DNA of 64,000 nt from Rhizobium sp. 9140. Lineage in GTDB: Bacteria > Pseudomonadota > Alphaproteobacteria > Rhizobiales > Rhizobiaceae. The DNA is taken from assembly GCF_900067135.1 (NCBI RefSeq), contig NZ_FJUR01000001.1, forward strand, positions 681,001 through 745,000, given 5' to 3'. Numbering within the stretch: the first letter of the stretch is position 1; the number at the start of each line of letters is the position of its first letter. Positions 49,251 to 59,525 of the stretch are shown piece by piece. The notes below the pieces were generated by a model that was not told where the DNA came from, did no database searches, and saw only the letters and a program-made list of their open reading frames with translations. Made by a program: the position numbers and the translations under genes.

Positions 49251-49856
49251 TTAAGCCAGTGTTCCCTTGGTGGAAGGAATGCGGCCGGCCTGGCGGGGGT
49301 CGATCTCTGTTGCCGTGCGCAGCACGCGGGCGACCGCCTTGAAGCATGTTTCGGCGATATGATGGTTGTTCGCGCCGTAGATGTTCTGGATATGCAGCGT
49401 GATACCGGCATTCTGCGCCAGCGCGTGGAAGAACTCCCGCACCAGCTCCGTGTCGAACGTTCCGATCTTCGGCGAGGAGAAGGCAACGTTCCAGACGAGG
49501 AAAGGACGCCCGGAAACGTCCACCGCCGCCCGCGTCATCGTCTCGTCCATGGCAAGGTCAATCGACGCGTAGCGCGTAATGCCGCGCCGGTCGCCGAGCG
49601 CCTTCGCGATGGCCTGACCGACGGCGATACCGGTGTCCTCGACGGTGTGGTGATCGTCCACATGCAGATCGCCCTTCGCCTCGATTGTCATGTCGATCAG
49701 CGAATGGCGCGACAGCTGGTCGAGCATATGGTCGAAGAAGCCGACGCCCGTCGAGATGGTCGAGGTCCCGGTGCCGTCGATTGCGACGGACACGGAGACG
49801 GACGTCTCGTTGGTCTTGCGGGATATGCTGCCGCTGCGGCCTTCTGCCTCTGCCAT
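49251..49856 (-). CDS. hisB: Imidazoleglycerol-phosphate dehydratase
   Basis: Dehydrates IGP to imidazole acetol phosphate. The 201-residue monofunctional form lacks the phosphatase domain of E. coli HisB. Metal-binding repeats are [13 protein letters not shown] and [11 protein letters not shown] in the first half and [14 protein letters not shown] in the second. The ATG at 49856 ([10 protein letters not shown]) was chosen. It leads the minus-strand his cluster and diverges from hslV across 199 bp. Confidence 0.97.
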   Translation of the reverse strand: MAEAEGRSGSISRKTNETSVSVSVAIDGTGTSTISTGVGFFDHMLDQLSRHSLIDMTIEAKGDLHVDDHHTVEDTGIAVGQAIAKALGDRRGITRYASIDLAMDETMTRAAVDVSGRPFLVWNVAFSSPKIGTFDTELVREFFHALAQNAGITLHIQNIYGANNHHIAETCFKAVARVLRTATEIDPRQAGRIPSTKGTLA

Positions 49857-49962
49857 CGGGAACTCCAGTCTGTGAAAGTCGCCTGATATCAGGCCGGCCG
49901 GAAAATATCCAGCTTCGATTATCCGGCTGCGATCGCCGGACACACGGTGCTTGCGGCACCCT

Positions 49963-49990
49963 TTGCAATCGCCGTGGCCATTCTTACATA
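49963..49990 (+). promoter_or_regulatory. Candidate hslV promoter
   Basis: TTGCAA (49963-49968), 16-bp spacer, TACATA (49985-49990), 65 bp before the hslV ATG. A heat-shock (RpoH) element was looked for; a CTTG lies nearby but spacing to a CCCAT-like -10 is poor. Confidence 0.35.
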
Positions 49991-50055
49991 GATCGCGACA
50001 TCAAGCATTCAAACGCCCCGGAACCGTGCCGGGAGCGGAAAGCAACAGGACGTTC

Positions 50056-50613
50056 ATGAGCGAACATAACCCCTACGGAACCATGCATGCGACCACGATC
50101 ATCACCGTGCGCAAGGGCGGCCAGGTGGTCATGGCCGGCGACGGTCAGGTCAGTCTCGGCCAGACCGTGATGAAGGGCAATGCCCGCAAGGTGCGCCGGC
50201 TCGGCAAGGGCCAGGTCATCGCGGGCTTTGCCGGCGCCACGGCCGATGCCTTCACGCTTCTCGAGCGGCTCGAAGCCAAGCTGGAACAGTATCCCGACCA
50301 GCTGATGCGGGCAGCCGTCGAGCTTGCCAAGGACTGGCGGACAAACAAGTACCTGCGCAACCTCGAAGCGATGATGCTGGTCGCCGACAAGTCGATCACG
50401 CTGGCGATCACCGGCAATGGCGACGTGCTGGAGCCGGAACATGGCACCATCGCCATCGGTTCGGGTGGCAACTACGCCTATGCCGCCGCCCGCGCGCTGA
50501 TGGATTCGGATCGCACAGCCGAGGAAATAGCCCGTCGCGCCATGGAGATCGCTGGCGATATCTGCGTCTATACGAACGGCAATATCGTCGTCGAGACGCT
50601 GGATGCCGCCTGA
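50056..50613 (+). CDS. hslV: ATP-dependent protease peptidase subunit HslV (ClpQ)
   Basis: Proteasome-like threonine peptidase that works with HslU. The 185 residues include a short N-terminal propeptide, after which Thr (T13 in HATTIITV) becomes the catalytic N-terminus. [15 protein letters not shown] holds the Lys/Asp region, and [15 protein letters not shown] is the conserved core. The ATG at 50056 was chosen. An acetyltransferase gene overlaps its end and separates it from hslU. Confidence 0.97.
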   Translation: MSEHNPYGTMHATTIITVRKGGQVVMAGDGQVSLGQTVMKGNARKVRRLGKGQVIAGFAGATADAFTLLERLEAKLEQYPDQLMRAAVELAKDWRTNKYLRNLEAMMLVADKSITLAITGNGDVLEPEHGTIAIGSGGNYAYAAARALMDSDRTAEEIARRAMEIAGDICVYTNGNIVVETLDAA

Positions 50614-51127
50614 GCCCGGCGACCCTTACGTCTTTCGCGCCCTGCGCCACGAGGATTTTCCGCGGCTGGCGCAGTGGCTCGGCGAGCCGCATGTCACCGA
50701 ATGGTGGGGCGCGGCGGAGGTCGAGCTCGTGGCCGTCGCGCAAGCGATGAAAACGGGAGAGACGCGGCCGATGATCGTCGAATGGGAGGGACGACCGCTT
50801 GCCTACCTCCAGACCTACGATCCGCACCGCGAGGCGGACCATCCCTATCGCGACCAGCCGGTGGGAACGCTCGGCCTCGACATGGTGATCGGCCTGCCCG
50901 ATGACATCGGCAAGGGTCATGGCGGGAAGATAGCCGCAAGGCTTGCCGACCGGCTTTTCGCCACGGGCACGAAGCGGATCGTCATCGATCCGCACCCCGA
51001 GAATTCCCGCGCGATCCGGGCCTATGAGAAAGCCGGATTCCGCTTCGTCGACCAGCGTCACAGCCTTTACGGTCCGGCCCATCTCATGGCGCTGGATGCC
51101 CAGATTGAAGAAACGGATACAGTATGA
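50603..51127 (+). CDS. GNAT acetyltransferase, AAC(6')-like
   Basis: A 174-residue Gcn5-related acetyltransferase between hslV and hslU. It starts inside hslV and overlaps hslU as ATGA, so all three are translated together. Seen are the N-terminal [16 protein letters not shown], the acetyl-CoA loop around [13 protein letters not shown] (motif A), and [20 protein letters not shown] (motif B), the pattern of AAC(6')-Ib-type enzymes. No resistance role is implied; its substrate and link to HslVU are unknown. Confidence 0.9.
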   Translation: MPPEPGDPYVFRALRHEDFPRLAQWLGEPHVTEWWGAAEVELVAVAQAMKTGETRPMIVEWEGRPLAYLQTYDPHREADHPYRDQPVGTLGLDMVIGLPDDIGKGHGGKIAARLADRLFATGTKRIVIDPHPENSRAIRAYEKAGFRFVDQRHSLYGPAHLMALDAQIEETDTV

Positions 51128-52431
51128 CAACCTTTTCCCCCCGCGAGATCGTTTCCGAACTCGACCGCTACATCATCGGCCAGCACGATGCGAAACGCGC
51201 CGTTGCTATCGCCCTTCGCAACCGCTGGCGCCGCCAGCAGCTTCCCGACGAGCTGCGCGATGAGGTGATGCCGAAGAACATTCTGATGATCGGACCGACC
51301 GGTGTCGGCAAGACGGAGATTTCGCGGCGCCTCGCCAAGCTCGCAGGCGCCCCCTTCATCAAGGTCGAGGCTACGAAATTCACCGAAGTCGGCTATGTCG
51401 GGCGCGATGTCGAACAGATCATCCGCGATCTGGTCGAGGTCGGCATCGGCCTCGTGCGCGAGAAGAAGCGCGGCGAGGTCAAGGCGAAGGCGCACCAGAA
51501 TGCCGAGGAGCGTGTGCTCGACGCGCTGGTCGGCAGCACCGCCTCGCCCGCCACCCGCGACAGCTTCCGCCGCAAGCTGCGCGACAACGAGTTGGACGAC
51601 AAGGAAATCGACATCGAGGTCGCAGACACGGCGAGCCCCGGCGGCGGCTTCGAGATCCCCGGCATGCCCGGCGCCAATATCGGCGTGCTCAACCTGTCGG
51701 AAATGTTCGGCAAGGCCATGGGTGCCCGCACGAAGAAGGTGCGCACGACGGTCAAGCAGTCCTACGCGCTCCTGATCGACGACGAATCCGACAAGCTGCT
51801 CGACAACGAGCAGATCCAGCGCGAAGCCGTTCGCTCGGCCGAAAACGACGGCATCGTCTTCCTCGACGAAATCGACAAGATCGCCGCTCGCGATGGCGGC
51901 ATGGGAGCAGGCGTTTCCCGTGAAGGCGTGCAGCGCGACCTGCTGCCGCTGGTCGAAGGCACGACGGTCGCGACGAAATACGGGCCTGTGAAGACGGACC
52001 ACATCCTTTTTATCGCGTCCGGCGCTTTCCATGTGTCGAAGCCATCCGATCTTCTGCCCGAACTTCAGGGCCGCCTGCCGATCCGGGTGGAACTGAAGGC
52101 GCTGACCAAGGAAGACTTCCGCCGCATCCTGACGGAAACCGAGGCGAGCCTGATCCGCCAGTACAAGGCGCTGCTGGAGACGGAAGGCGTGACGCTCGAC
52201 TTCTCCGACGATGCGCTCGACGCGCTGGCGGATGTCGCCGTCATGCTGAATTCCAGCGTCGAAAACATCGGCGCGCGTCGCCTGCAGACGGTCATGGAAC
52301 GCGTGCTCGACGAGATCTCGTTTGCGGCTCCCGACAAATCGGGCGAGGAACTCAACATCGATGCCGAATATGTGCGCAAGCATGTCGGCGACCTCGCGGC
52401 CAATACGGATCTGTCGCGTTACATCCTTTGA
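51124..52431 (+). CDS. hslU: ATP-dependent protease ATPase subunit HslU (ClpY)
   Basis: AAA+ unfoldase that feeds substrates into HslV. The 435 residues show the N-terminal [20 protein letters not shown], Walker [10 protein letters not shown], the pore loop region around GYVGRDVE, the long inserted I-domain (about 110-240), Walker [11 protein letters not shown], and the C-terminal LSRYIL that docks into HslV. Confidence 0.99.
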   Translation: MTTFSPREIVSELDRYIIGQHDAKRAVAIALRNRWRRQQLPDELRDEVMPKNILMIGPTGVGKTEISRRLAKLAGAPFIKVEATKFTEVGYVGRDVEQIIRDLVEVGIGLVREKKRGEVKAKAHQNAEERVLDALVGSTASPATRDSFRRKLRDNELDDKEIDIEVADTASPGGGFEIPGMPGANIGVLNLSEMFGKAMGARTKKVRTTVKQSYALLIDDESDKLLDNEQIQREAVRSAENDGIVFLDEIDKIAARDGGMGAGVSREGVQRDLLPLVEGTTVATKYGPVKTDHILFIASGAFHVSKPSDLLPELQGRLPIRVELKALTKEDFRRILTETEASLIRQYKALLETEGVTLDFSDDALDALADVAVMLNSSVENIGARRLQTVMERVLDEISFAAPDKSGEELNIDAEYVRKHVGDLAANTDLSRYIL

Positions 52432-52587
52432 CGAAGCGGACGTCGGCTTCCTCATCACGTTTTGGGCGTGCGGAGGAAGCGGTTGCGGGGAGGCGCGGAA
52501 TGGCGGAGGAATGACGGATGGCATGATTCCGACACCTTTACGCCGCATCACCTAAGCGAACCGCCGCACCCTCTGGAGACTGAAGCC

Positions 52588-53553
52588 TTGCGCAAACTCG
52601 TTCCCGCTCTCGCCCTCATCACCGCCCTGATTGCTTTGGGTCTGATTGCCGCGGGCGCGCCGGCGAGAGCAGAGATGCGTGTCATGCCGGAGGGCAACCG
52701 CAATGCCGAGCAGCCGTCAGTACCCGGCGCTTCGGTCCGCCGCACCAAGGCGGGAAAGTCGACGTTCGACGCGAAGTACGAGAAGGTTCGCCAGCTTCTG
52801 GCAACCGACAGCAAGCTGATGGGCAAGATCAAGTCCACCGCGCGCGCTTATGGCATCGACCCGATCCACATGGTCGGCGCCATCGTCGGCGAGCACACCT
52901 ATAATGTCGATGCCTATGATCGGCTTCAGTCATACTACGTCAAGGCGGCGGCCTACGCCGGCAACAGTTTTCGCTTCGCTTATGATGGCGAATCGATCGC
53001 CGACTTCGTTGATCGCCCACAATTTTCGGTCTGCGCCGGCAAAAAGGGCTCCTATGCCTTGTGGAGTTGCCGGGAGGGCGTCTGGGACAAGGACTTCCGC
53101 GGCGAAACGGTCGGGGGTACCTCGTTTCCGAACAACCGCTTTTCGGCCGTCTTTTTCCAGCCCTTCTATGCCGGCCAGACCTTCGGTCTCGGTCAGATCA
53201 ACCCGCTGACGGCACTGATGATGACCGACACCGTTGCGCGGGTGTCCGGCTATGAGCGGCTGGACGAGAACAGCGCGGCCGACGTTTACCAGGCGATCAT
53301 GGACCCCGACCAGTCGCTCGCCTACATGGCGGCCGTCATCCGCCATTCCATCGACGTCTACCGTTCGGTGGCCGACGTCGATATTTCCGACAATCCCGGC
53401 ATCACGGCGACGCTCTACAATATCGGCAATCCCGACCAGCGCGCAGCAGAGCTTGCAGCGAAGAACCGATCGGGTGCCGCACAGTGGCCGGAGGAAAACT
53501 ATTATGGTTGGCTGGTGAACGAGAAGCTGACGGAATTGAAGGCGCTTCTCTGA
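52588..53553 (+). CDS. DUF1402 exported protein with lytic-transglycosylase-like motifs
   Basis: A 321-residue exported protein of the DUF1402 family. The signal peptide is clear (KLVPALALITALIALGLIAAG, cut near ARAEM at 28-29). The start is TTG at 52588 with GGAG 9 bp upstream. The body carries the spacing of an SLT lytic transglycosylase: GAIVGEHTYN (E102 as possible catalytic acid), GLGQINP (200-206), a helical DQSLAYMAAVIRHSID, and TLYNIGNP (275-282). Motifs are seen; enzymatic activity is inferred. Neighbours hslU and P450 do not help. Confidence 0.8.
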   Translation: MRKLVPALALITALIALGLIAAGAPARAEMRVMPEGNRNAEQPSVPGASVRRTKAGKSTFDAKYEKVRQLLATDSKLMGKIKSTARAYGIDPIHMVGAIVGEHTYNVDAYDRLQSYYVKAAAYAGNSFRFAYDGESIADFVDRPQFSVCAGKKGSYALWSCREGVWDKDFRGETVGGTSFPNNRFSAVFFQPFYAGQTFGLGQINPLTALMMTDTVARVSGYERLDENSAADVYQAIMDPDQSLAYMAAVIRHSIDVYRSVADVDISDNPGITATLYNIGNPDQRAAELAAKNRSGAAQWPEENYYGWLVNEKLTELKALL

Positions 53554-53596
53554 AACACATAAGACCGGCCCCCGCAGTCAAAGGTCAGAACTGCCC

Positions 53597-54991
53597 ATGG
53601 ATATGATCTCACGACCCTTCGAGCCGCCGGCCCCCGTTCCGCGCACGCAGGACCTCTCCAAGTTCGAGGTGCTCCGGACGGTCCTGCGAAACCCGCTCGA
53701 GCTCTGGAGCGAGCCGTCCTATACGCTGCCCTGGATCGAGACGCGGTTCGTCAACCAGGATACCCTGATCGTCAACGATCCCGGCCTGATCCGCTATATC
53801 CTCGTTGAAAACGTCGCGAACTACGAAATGTCGGAGGTTCGCCGGCTGGTCCTGCGGCCGATCCTGCGTGATGGCCTGCTGACGGCCGAAGGTGCCACGT
53901 GGAAGCGGACCCGCAAGGCGGTGGCGCCGGTGTTTACGCCACGCCACGCCAAGGGCTTCGCCGACAAGATGCTCTCGACCTGCGAGCATTACGCCAGCCG
54001 TTACGATCGCGCGGTCGATAGGCACGGTTTGATCGATATCGCCACCGACATGACGGAGCTAACCTACGATATCCTCGCGGAGACGCTGTTCTCCGGGCAG
54101 ATCGCTGCGGAAACCGAGAGCTTCACACGGGATGTCGAGACGCTGCTCGGCAGCATGGGCCGTGTCGATCCCATGGACATGCTGCTCGCGCCGCCCTGGG
54201 TTCCGCGCGTCACGCGTTGGGGCAGCGGCAAGCTTATGCGCCGCTTCGGAACGGTGGTAGCCGCAACCATGGAGGAGCGCCGCCGGCAGATGCGCGCCCA
54301 TCCCGACACGGTGCCGCAGGATTTCCTGACCCTCCTTCTGGAGCGGGAAGGACCGGAAGGCCTGCATGCCGACGAGATCTCCGACAATATTCTCACCTTC
54401 ATCGGTGCCGGCCACGAGACCACGGCCCGCGCGCTCGGCTGGACGTTCTACTGCATCGCCCATGCGCCGGAATTCCGAGCGCTGATGGAGGCGGAGATCG
54501 ACCGCGTCATCGGGGATGGCACCGACCCGGTCGATTGGCTGGAGAATATGCCGCATGTGCGCGCCGCCTTCGAGGAATCCATGCGGCTTTATCCCCCGGC
54601 ACCATCGATCAACCGGGCGGCCATCGAGGCGGACAGCTGGACGTCGCCGAGCGGCGAACGAATCGACATCGCCAAGGGCGTCTCAGTGCTTGTCATGCCC
54701 TGGACGCTCCACCGCCATACACTCTACTGGGAAAGGCCGCGCGCTTTTATGCCGCAGCGGTTCCTGCCCGGCAATCGCGAGAGCCTGCACCGCTTCCAGT
54801 ATCTCCCCTTCGGGGCCGGCCCGCGCGTCTGCATCGGCGCGACCTTCGCCTTGCAGGAGGCGGTTATCGCGCTCGGCGTGCTGATGAAAACCTATCGTTT
54901 CGACGTGACGCCGCAAACCAGGCCTTGGCCGGTGCAGAGGCTGACGACGCAGCCTCAGGGCGGCATCCCCATGCGCGTCACGCGGCGCTAA
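53597..54991 (+). CDS. Cytochrome P450
   Basis: A 464-residue soluble P450. The oxygen-binding I-helix motif is GAGHETTAR, the K-helix ExxR is ESMR, and the haem loop FGAGPRVCIG holds the ligand C412. There is no membrane anchor and no fused reductase or ferredoxin, and no redox partner gene is in the window, so it must borrow electrons. It is 43 bp after the DUF1402 gene on the same strand. Substrate unknown. Confidence 0.95.
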   Translation: MDMISRPFEPPAPVPRTQDLSKFEVLRTVLRNPLELWSEPSYTLPWIETRFVNQDTLIVNDPGLIRYILVENVANYEMSEVRRLVLRPILRDGLLTAEGATWKRTRKAVAPVFTPRHAKGFADKMLSTCEHYASRYDRAVDRHGLIDIATDMTELTYDILAETLFSGQIAAETESFTRDVETLLGSMGRVDPMDMLLAPPWVPRVTRWGSGKLMRRFGTVVAATMEERRRQMRAHPDTVPQDFLTLLLEREGPEGLHADEISDNILTFIGAGHETTARALGWTFYCIAHAPEFRALMEAEIDRVIGDGTDPVDWLENMPHVRAAFEESMRLYPPAPSINRAAIEADSWTSPSGERIDIAKGVSVLVMPWTLHRHTLYWERPRAFMPQRFLPGNRESLHRFQYLPFGAGPRVCIGATFALQEAVIALGVLMKTYRFDVTPQTRPWPVQRLTTQPQGGIPMRVTRR

Positions 54992-55091
54992 GAGACCCGC
55001 AGGGTTTTCCTTCATGATCAGAAAACGTTGACTTCACGGCGTTCGTGAGGACATTGCAATGCACGCAACGGGGAAAGAGCGAGGAGACCTC

Positions 55092-57251
55092 ATGAGCCGC
55101 ATCGATATTCAGGGTTTGCAGATCGAACAGGGCCTTTACGCCTTCATCGTCAACGAGGCGCTGCCGGGAACCGGAATCGAGGCCGGCCCTTTCTTCGAGA
55201 GCTTCTCGGCGATCGTCCATGATCTCGCACCGAAGAACCGGGACTTGTTGCAGGTTCGCGATGCGTTGCAGGAGAAAATCGACGCCTGGTACCGCGAAAA
55301 CGGCGTGCCGGTCGATCTCAAGGCCTATACCGACTTCCTGACCGAGATCGGCTACCTTCTGCCGGAAGGCCCGGATTTCACGGTTTCGACCGACAACGTC
55401 GATCCCGAGATCGCTGCGATCGCCGGGCCGCAACTCGTCGTTCCCGTCATGAACGCACGTTATGCACTCAACGCCGCCAATGCGCGCTGGGGCTCTCTCT
55501 ACGATGCGCTCTATGGCACGGACGCGATTTCCGATGAGGGCGGCGCGGAGAAAGGCAAGGGCTACAACCCGGCGCGCGGCAGCAAGGTCATCGCCTGGGC
55601 GCGCAACTTCCTTGATGAGAGCGCGCCCCTTGACGGTGCCAGCTGGACCGACCTCCGCTCGATTTCGGTCGCGGACGGCCGGCTGACCCTCAATGACGGA
55701 GCGCTTTCGCTGAAGGACCCGGCCCAGTTCGCAGGCTTCACGGGCGACGCCACAGCGCCCGCGTCGATCTTCCTCACGCGCAACGCGCTGCATGTCCAGG
55801 TCGTCATCGATGCGACGACCGCGATCGGTGCCGGTGACCCGGCGCATATTTCTGACGTCGTGCTCGAATCCGCCATCACCGCCATCATGGACTGCGAGGA
55901 TTCCGTTGCCGCCGTCGATGCCGAAGACAAGACGCTGATCTACCGCAACTGGCTCGGCCTGATGGACGGCACGCTTGCCGAAGAGGTTGCCAAGGGTGGC
56001 CGCAGCTTCACCCGCCGGCTCAATCCGGATGTTACCCTGACGGCACCCGACGGCAGCGAAACCACGCTGAAGGGTCGCGCGCTGATGCTCGTGCGCAATG
56101 TCGGTCACCTCATGACCAATCCGGCGATCCTCGACCGCGACGGTCGCGAGGTTCCTGAAGGCATCATGGATGCCGTGATCACGGCGCTGCTCGCGCTCCG
56201 GGACATCGGCCCCTCCGATCGCCGCATGAACTCGCGCGAAGGCTCGATGTATGTCGTCAAGCCGAAGATGCACGGGCCGGACGAAGTCGCCTTCGCCTGC
56301 GAGATCTTCACCCGCGTCGAACAGGCGCTGGGCATGGCGCCGAACACGATCAAGATGGGCATCATGGACGAGGAGCGCCGCACGACGGTCAACCTCAAGG
56401 CCTGCATCCGCGCCGCGCGCGAGCGTGTCGTGTTCATCAATACAGGCTTCCTCGACCGCACGGGCGATGAAATCCATACATCCATGGAAGCCGGGCCGAT
56501 GATCCGCAAGGGCGACATGAAGCAGGCGGCGTGGATCGCGGCCTATGAAAACTGGAATGTCGATATCGGCCTCGCCTGCGGTCTTGCCGGACATGCCCAG
56601 ATCGGCAAGGGCATGTGGGCCATGCCGGATCTGATGGCCGCCATGCTGGAGCAGAAGATCGCTCATCCCAAGGCCGGCGCCAACACCGCCTGGGTTCCCT
56701 CGCCGACGGCGGCGACCCTTCACGCGACGCATTATCACACGGTCGATGTCGCGGAGGTCCAGAAGGGACTGAAGAGCCGCCCGCGCGCCCGGCTCGACGA
56801 TATCCTGTCCATCCCCGTGGCCACCCGCCCGAACTGGACGCCGGAAGAGATCCAGCGCGAGCTCGACAACAACGCACAGGGCATTCTCGGCTATGTCGTG
56901 CGCTGGATCGACCAGGGCGTCGGGTGCTCCAAGGTTCCCGACATCAACAATATCGGCCTGATGGAAGATCGCGCCACGCTGCGCATTTCCGCCCAGCATA
57001 TGGCAAACTGGCTGCACCACGGCGTCGTCTCGGCCGATCAGGTCACCGAGACCCTGAAGCGCATGGCCGGCATCGTCGATGGCCAGAATGCCGATGATGC
57101 CGCCTATCGCCCGATGGCTGCGGATTTCCAGGGCTCGGTCGCCTTCCAGGCAGCCCTCGATCTCGTCTTCAAGGGCCGCGAACAGCCGAACGGCTATACC
57201 GAGCCGGTCCTGCACCGCCGCCGTCTCGAACTGAAAGCGGCCTCGCGATAG
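55092..57251 (+). CDS. glcB: Malate synthase G
   Basis: Condenses glyoxylate and acetyl-CoA to malate. The 719 residues match the large G isoform (about 723). Seen motifs are [12 protein letters not shown], the catalytic-Arg region [37 protein letters not shown] and [18 protein letters not shown]. Isocitrate lyase is not in the window. ATG at 55092 (MSRIDIQGL) was chosen. It is followed by a bulged hairpin. Confidence 0.98.
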   Translation: MSRIDIQGLQIEQGLYAFIVNEALPGTGIEAGPFFESFSAIVHDLAPKNRDLLQVRDALQEKIDAWYRENGVPVDLKAYTDFLTEIGYLLPEGPDFTVSTDNVDPEIAAIAGPQLVVPVMNARYALNAANARWGSLYDALYGTDAISDEGGAEKGKGYNPARGSKVIAWARNFLDESAPLDGASWTDLRSISVADGRLTLNDGALSLKDPAQFAGFTGDATAPASIFLTRNALHVQVVIDATTAIGAGDPAHISDVVLESAITAIMDCEDSVAAVDAEDKTLIYRNWLGLMDGTLAEEVAKGGRSFTRRLNPDVTLTAPDGSETTLKGRALMLVRNVGHLMTNPAILDRDGREVPEGIMDAVITALLALRDIGPSDRRMNSREGSMYVVKPKMHGPDEVAFACEIFTRVEQALGMAPNTIKMGIMDEERRTTVNLKACIRAARERVVFINTGFLDRTGDEIHTSMEAGPMIRKGDMKQAAWIAAYENWNVDIGLACGLAGHAQIGKGMWAMPDLMAAMLEQKIAHPKAGANTAWVPSPTAATLHATHYHTVDVAEVQKGLKSRPRARLDDILSIPVATRPNWTPEEIQRELDNNAQGILGYVVRWIDQGVGCSKVPDINNIGLMEDRATLRISAQHMANWLHHGVVSADQVTETLKRMAGIVDGQNADDAAYRPMAADFQGSVAFQAALDLVFKGREQPNGYTEPVLHRRRLELKAASR

Positions 57252-57295
57252 CGAGGCCCGTCAGGGCAAGGCGCCGCAGTTGGTATAAGTCGAAT

Positions 57296-57325
57296 GAAAA
57301 TCTGGCCTTCCGGCCAGAGATTTTC
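57296..57325 (+). terminator. Hairpin downstream of glcB
   Basis: GAAAATCT-GGCC / GGCC-AG-AGATTTTC stem with a 2-nt bulge and a TTCC tetraloop, 45 bp after the glcB stop. A weak tract follows, so termination may be partial. Confidence 0.5.
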
Positions 57326-57393
57326 GCTGGTTCTTCTTACCGGTTCGCGAAGCGATCAGCCGGAAACCGTATAACGACATGGGATACGCATAA

Positions 57394-57419
57394 AAAAACC
57401 CGGAGCGATCCGGGTTTTT
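57394..57419. terminator. Bidirectional terminator between glcB and the L,D-transpeptidase gene
   Basis: Perfect 10-bp stem AAAAACCCGG / CCGGGTTTTT with a 6-nt loop, flanked by A and T runs. It is 36 bp from the transpeptidase stop and 143 bp from the glcB stop. Confidence 0.9.
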
Positions 57420-57454
57420 CTCTGAATGGCGGCGATGAGGCCGTGATCGGCCAA

Positions 57455-58126
57455 TTACTGCTGAACGACGACCAGCGTGTTCTTGCCCGGGCGAACGCGG
57501 GAATACAGGTCGATGATATCCTGGTTCATCAGGCGGATGCAGCCCGAAGACGCAGCCGTGCCAATGGAATTCCACTCGGGCGTACCGTGGAGGCGGAACA
57601 GCGTGTCCTTGCCTTCGTCATTGAAGAGATAGAGAGCGCGCGCGCCGAGCGGGTTGCGCAGGCCCGGACCCATGCCGGCCTCGACATATTGGGCGACGTC
57701 GGGACGACGCTGCGCCATTTCCTTCGGCGGATGCCATGTCGGCCATTCCTGCTTCCACGCGACATAGGCGCGGCCCTGCCAGGCGAAGCCCTGCTTTCCG
57801 ACGCCGATCCCGTAGCGAACGGCCTTGCCGCCGGGCAGCACGTAATAGAGGAAACGGTTCGGCGTGTTGACCACGACCGTTCCGACCGGCTCGTTCGTCG
57901 CGTAATCGACGATCTGGCGATGGAAGCGCGGATCGACACGGTTGATCGGGATCGCCGGGAGCGCATAACCATGATCTTCGACCGGGCCATAGCCGTCGGA
58001 GAAGATCTGGTTGGTCGCGACATGCTGGATCGGCGTATTGGACGCGGTGACGGGTGCCGTCGAGCAACCGGCTAGAGCGACGCTTGCCAGAAGGCTGCAC
58101 AGGAAGAATGCGTTGCGGGTGCGCAT
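57455..58126 (-). CDS. L,D-transpeptidase (YkuD/ErfK) lipoprotein
   Basis: Peptidoglycan 3-3 crosslinking or anchoring enzyme, 223 residues. A lipoprotein signal is clear (LLASVALAGC, lipid-modified C21). The YkuD domain (about 80-220) has the catalytic pair H180 in RLHGTPEW and C196 in SSGCIRLMN. Rhizobiaceae that grow by polar elongation carry many such enzymes. It is a single gene, convergent with glcB and divergent from mmcB. Confidence 0.95.
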   Translation of the reverse strand: MRTRNAFFLCSLLASVALAGCSTAPVTASNTPIQHVATNQIFSDGYGPVEDHGYALPAIPINRVDPRFHRQIVDYATNEPVGTVVVNTPNRFLYYVLPGGKAVRYGIGVGKQGFAWQGRAYVAWKQEWPTWHPPKEMAQRRPDVAQYVEAGMGPGLRNPLGARALYLFNDEGKDTLFRLHGTPEWNSIGTAASSGCIRLMNQDIIDLYSRVRPGKNTLVVVQQ

Positions 58127-58326
58127 GAGAATCTCTTAAAAGGAAGCGAAGGACGGCTCGAGTGGTTCGACCATCAGCCACTACGCTTATTTTCCATTCG
58201 CCGGGTCCTTGCAAGGGAATGCGCTGCAGCATGAAGTTCTGCTGATTCAAATTCGTCATGGATGGTTTTTTTGCAACAAGGACCACGATCCAAGCACTTG
58301 AAGCGCATGCCAGACAGGAAGATGCC

Positions 58327-58857
58327 ATGCCGATCGTCTCGCTCCACGCCACCACGCCGCTCGTCGATGGGCGCCAGTCCCGCCGCGCGATGCTCGTCCG
58401 CCGCGGCCTGCAACGCTATCTCTACGATCTGCGACACGCGGTCATGCCGGAACTGACGCTTTCAGGAGGTCGCCGGGCCGATCTTGCCTCGATTTCGCCG
58501 AAGGGCGAGATTTGGATCGTCGAGATCAAGACGTCGATCGAGGATTTCAGGGTCGATCGGAAATGGCCGGATTACAGGCTGCATTGCGACAGGCTGTTCT
58601 TCGCCACCCATGCGGAGGTGCCGCTCGACATCTTCCCGGACGATTGCGGCCTGTTCCTCTCGGATGGCTACGGCGCCGACATGATCCGCGATGCGCCGGA
58701 GCACCGGCTCTCGGCTCCGCAACGCAAATCGGTCACGCTCAATTTCGCCCGGGCCGCAGCCCAGCGGCTGATGCTGGCGGAATGGTGCGTCGGCGGCGCG
58801 GGCGATGCCTCGCCGTTGCAGGACATCATGTCCGGCGCGCAGGACGGCGCGCTCTGA
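58327..58857 (+). CDS. MmcB-family DNA repair protein
   Basis: A 176-residue protein matching the MmcB (DUF1052) family, whose Caulobacter member is linked to mitomycin C resistance. A PD-(D/E)XK-like core is visible: RRADLASISPKGEIWIVEIKTSIEDF, with Asp then E-x-K spacing as in restriction-type nucleases. The ATG at 58327 (MPIVSLHATTP) was chosen over 58258. It ends 4 bp from the convergent actR. No SOS box was identified. Confidence 0.85.
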   Translation: MPIVSLHATTPLVDGRQSRRAMLVRRGLQRYLYDLRHAVMPELTLSGGRRADLASISPKGEIWIVEIKTSIEDFRVDRKWPDYRLHCDRLFFATHAEVPLDIFPDDCGLFLSDGYGADMIRDAPEHRLSAPQRKSVTLNFARAAAQRLMLAEWCVGGAGDASPLQDIMSGAQDGAL

Positions 58858-58861
58858 CGTC

Positions 58862-59455
58862 CTATTTCGGCGCCCGCTTTGCGAGGATCCGCTGCAGCGT
58901 CCGCCGGTGCATGTTCAGCCGGCGCGCCGTCTCCGACACATTGCGTTCGCAGATCTCGAACACCCGCTGGATATGCTCCCAGCGCACGCGGTCGGCCGAC
59001 ATCGGGTTTTCCGGCAGTTCTGCCTTGTCGCCGTCGCTCTGGACGAGGGCATTGTAGACCTCGTCGGCATCCGCTGGCTTCGACAGATAGTCCACCGCCC
59101 CGAGCTTCACCGCGTTCACTGCGGTCGCGATATTGCCATATCCGGTCAGCATGATGATGCGCGTGTCGTCCCGGCAGCCGCGGATCGCTTCGATCACGTC
59201 GAGGCCGCTGCCGTCGCCGAGCCGCAGATCGACCACCGCATATTTTGGCGGATGCCGCTTTGCCTGGGCAATGCCGTCGGCAACCGATTCGGCGATCTCG
59301 ACCGTAAAGCCGCGCTGCTCCATTGCCCGCGCCAGCCGGCGCACGAACGGCCCGTCGTCATCGACGATCAGCAGCGACGGATCGAGCCCGATTGCATCGT
59401 CAGCGGCAGGTCCAACAGTCTCGCCGGCCGGCCCGGCATCGGCTTTCTCGCTCAT
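58862..59455 (-). CDS. actR: Redox response regulator ActR (RegA/PrrA family)
   Basis: Global regulator of redox, nitrogen and acid tolerance genes, phosphorylated by ActS. The 197-residue protein has a receiver with VDDD (31-34), phospho-acceptor D76 in VVDLRLGDG and K126 in LSKPADAD. A short linker leads to a Fis-type helix-turn-helix NVSETARRLNMHRRTLQRIL at the C-terminus. The ATG at 59455 was chosen; ATG at 59470 is possible. It lies 70 bp downstream of actS. Confidence 0.95.
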   Translation of the reverse strand: MSEKADAGPAGETVGPAADDAIGLDPSLLIVDDDGPFVRRLARAMEQRGFTVEIAESVADGIAQAKRHPPKYAVVDLRLGDGSGLDVIEAIRGCRDDTRIIMLTGYGNIATAVNAVKLGAVDYLSKPADADEVYNALVQSDGDKAELPENPMSADRVRWEHIQRVFEICERNVSETARRLNMHRRTLQRILAKRAPK

Positions 59456-59525
59456 GGCGCGATCCTTCATGTCTCTCTTGGGGAATAGATAAGGATCGGC
59501 TACGCCGTGGGAAAGGCGCAACCCT

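Noticed and set aside
49940..50000. RpoH heat-shock promoter before hslV
   Set aside because: CTTG is present but the distance to a CCCAT-like -10 is too long; a sigma-70-like pair fits better.
50603..51127. Acquired aminoglycoside resistance gene
   Set aside because: AAC(6')-like fold, but coupled inside a core protease operon with matching codon use and no mobile element, so a resistance role is unsupported.
51912..51927. Fourth parS-like word in hslU (CGTTTCCCGTGAAGGC)
   Set aside because: Only 11/16 to consensus and the CACGTG core is broken.
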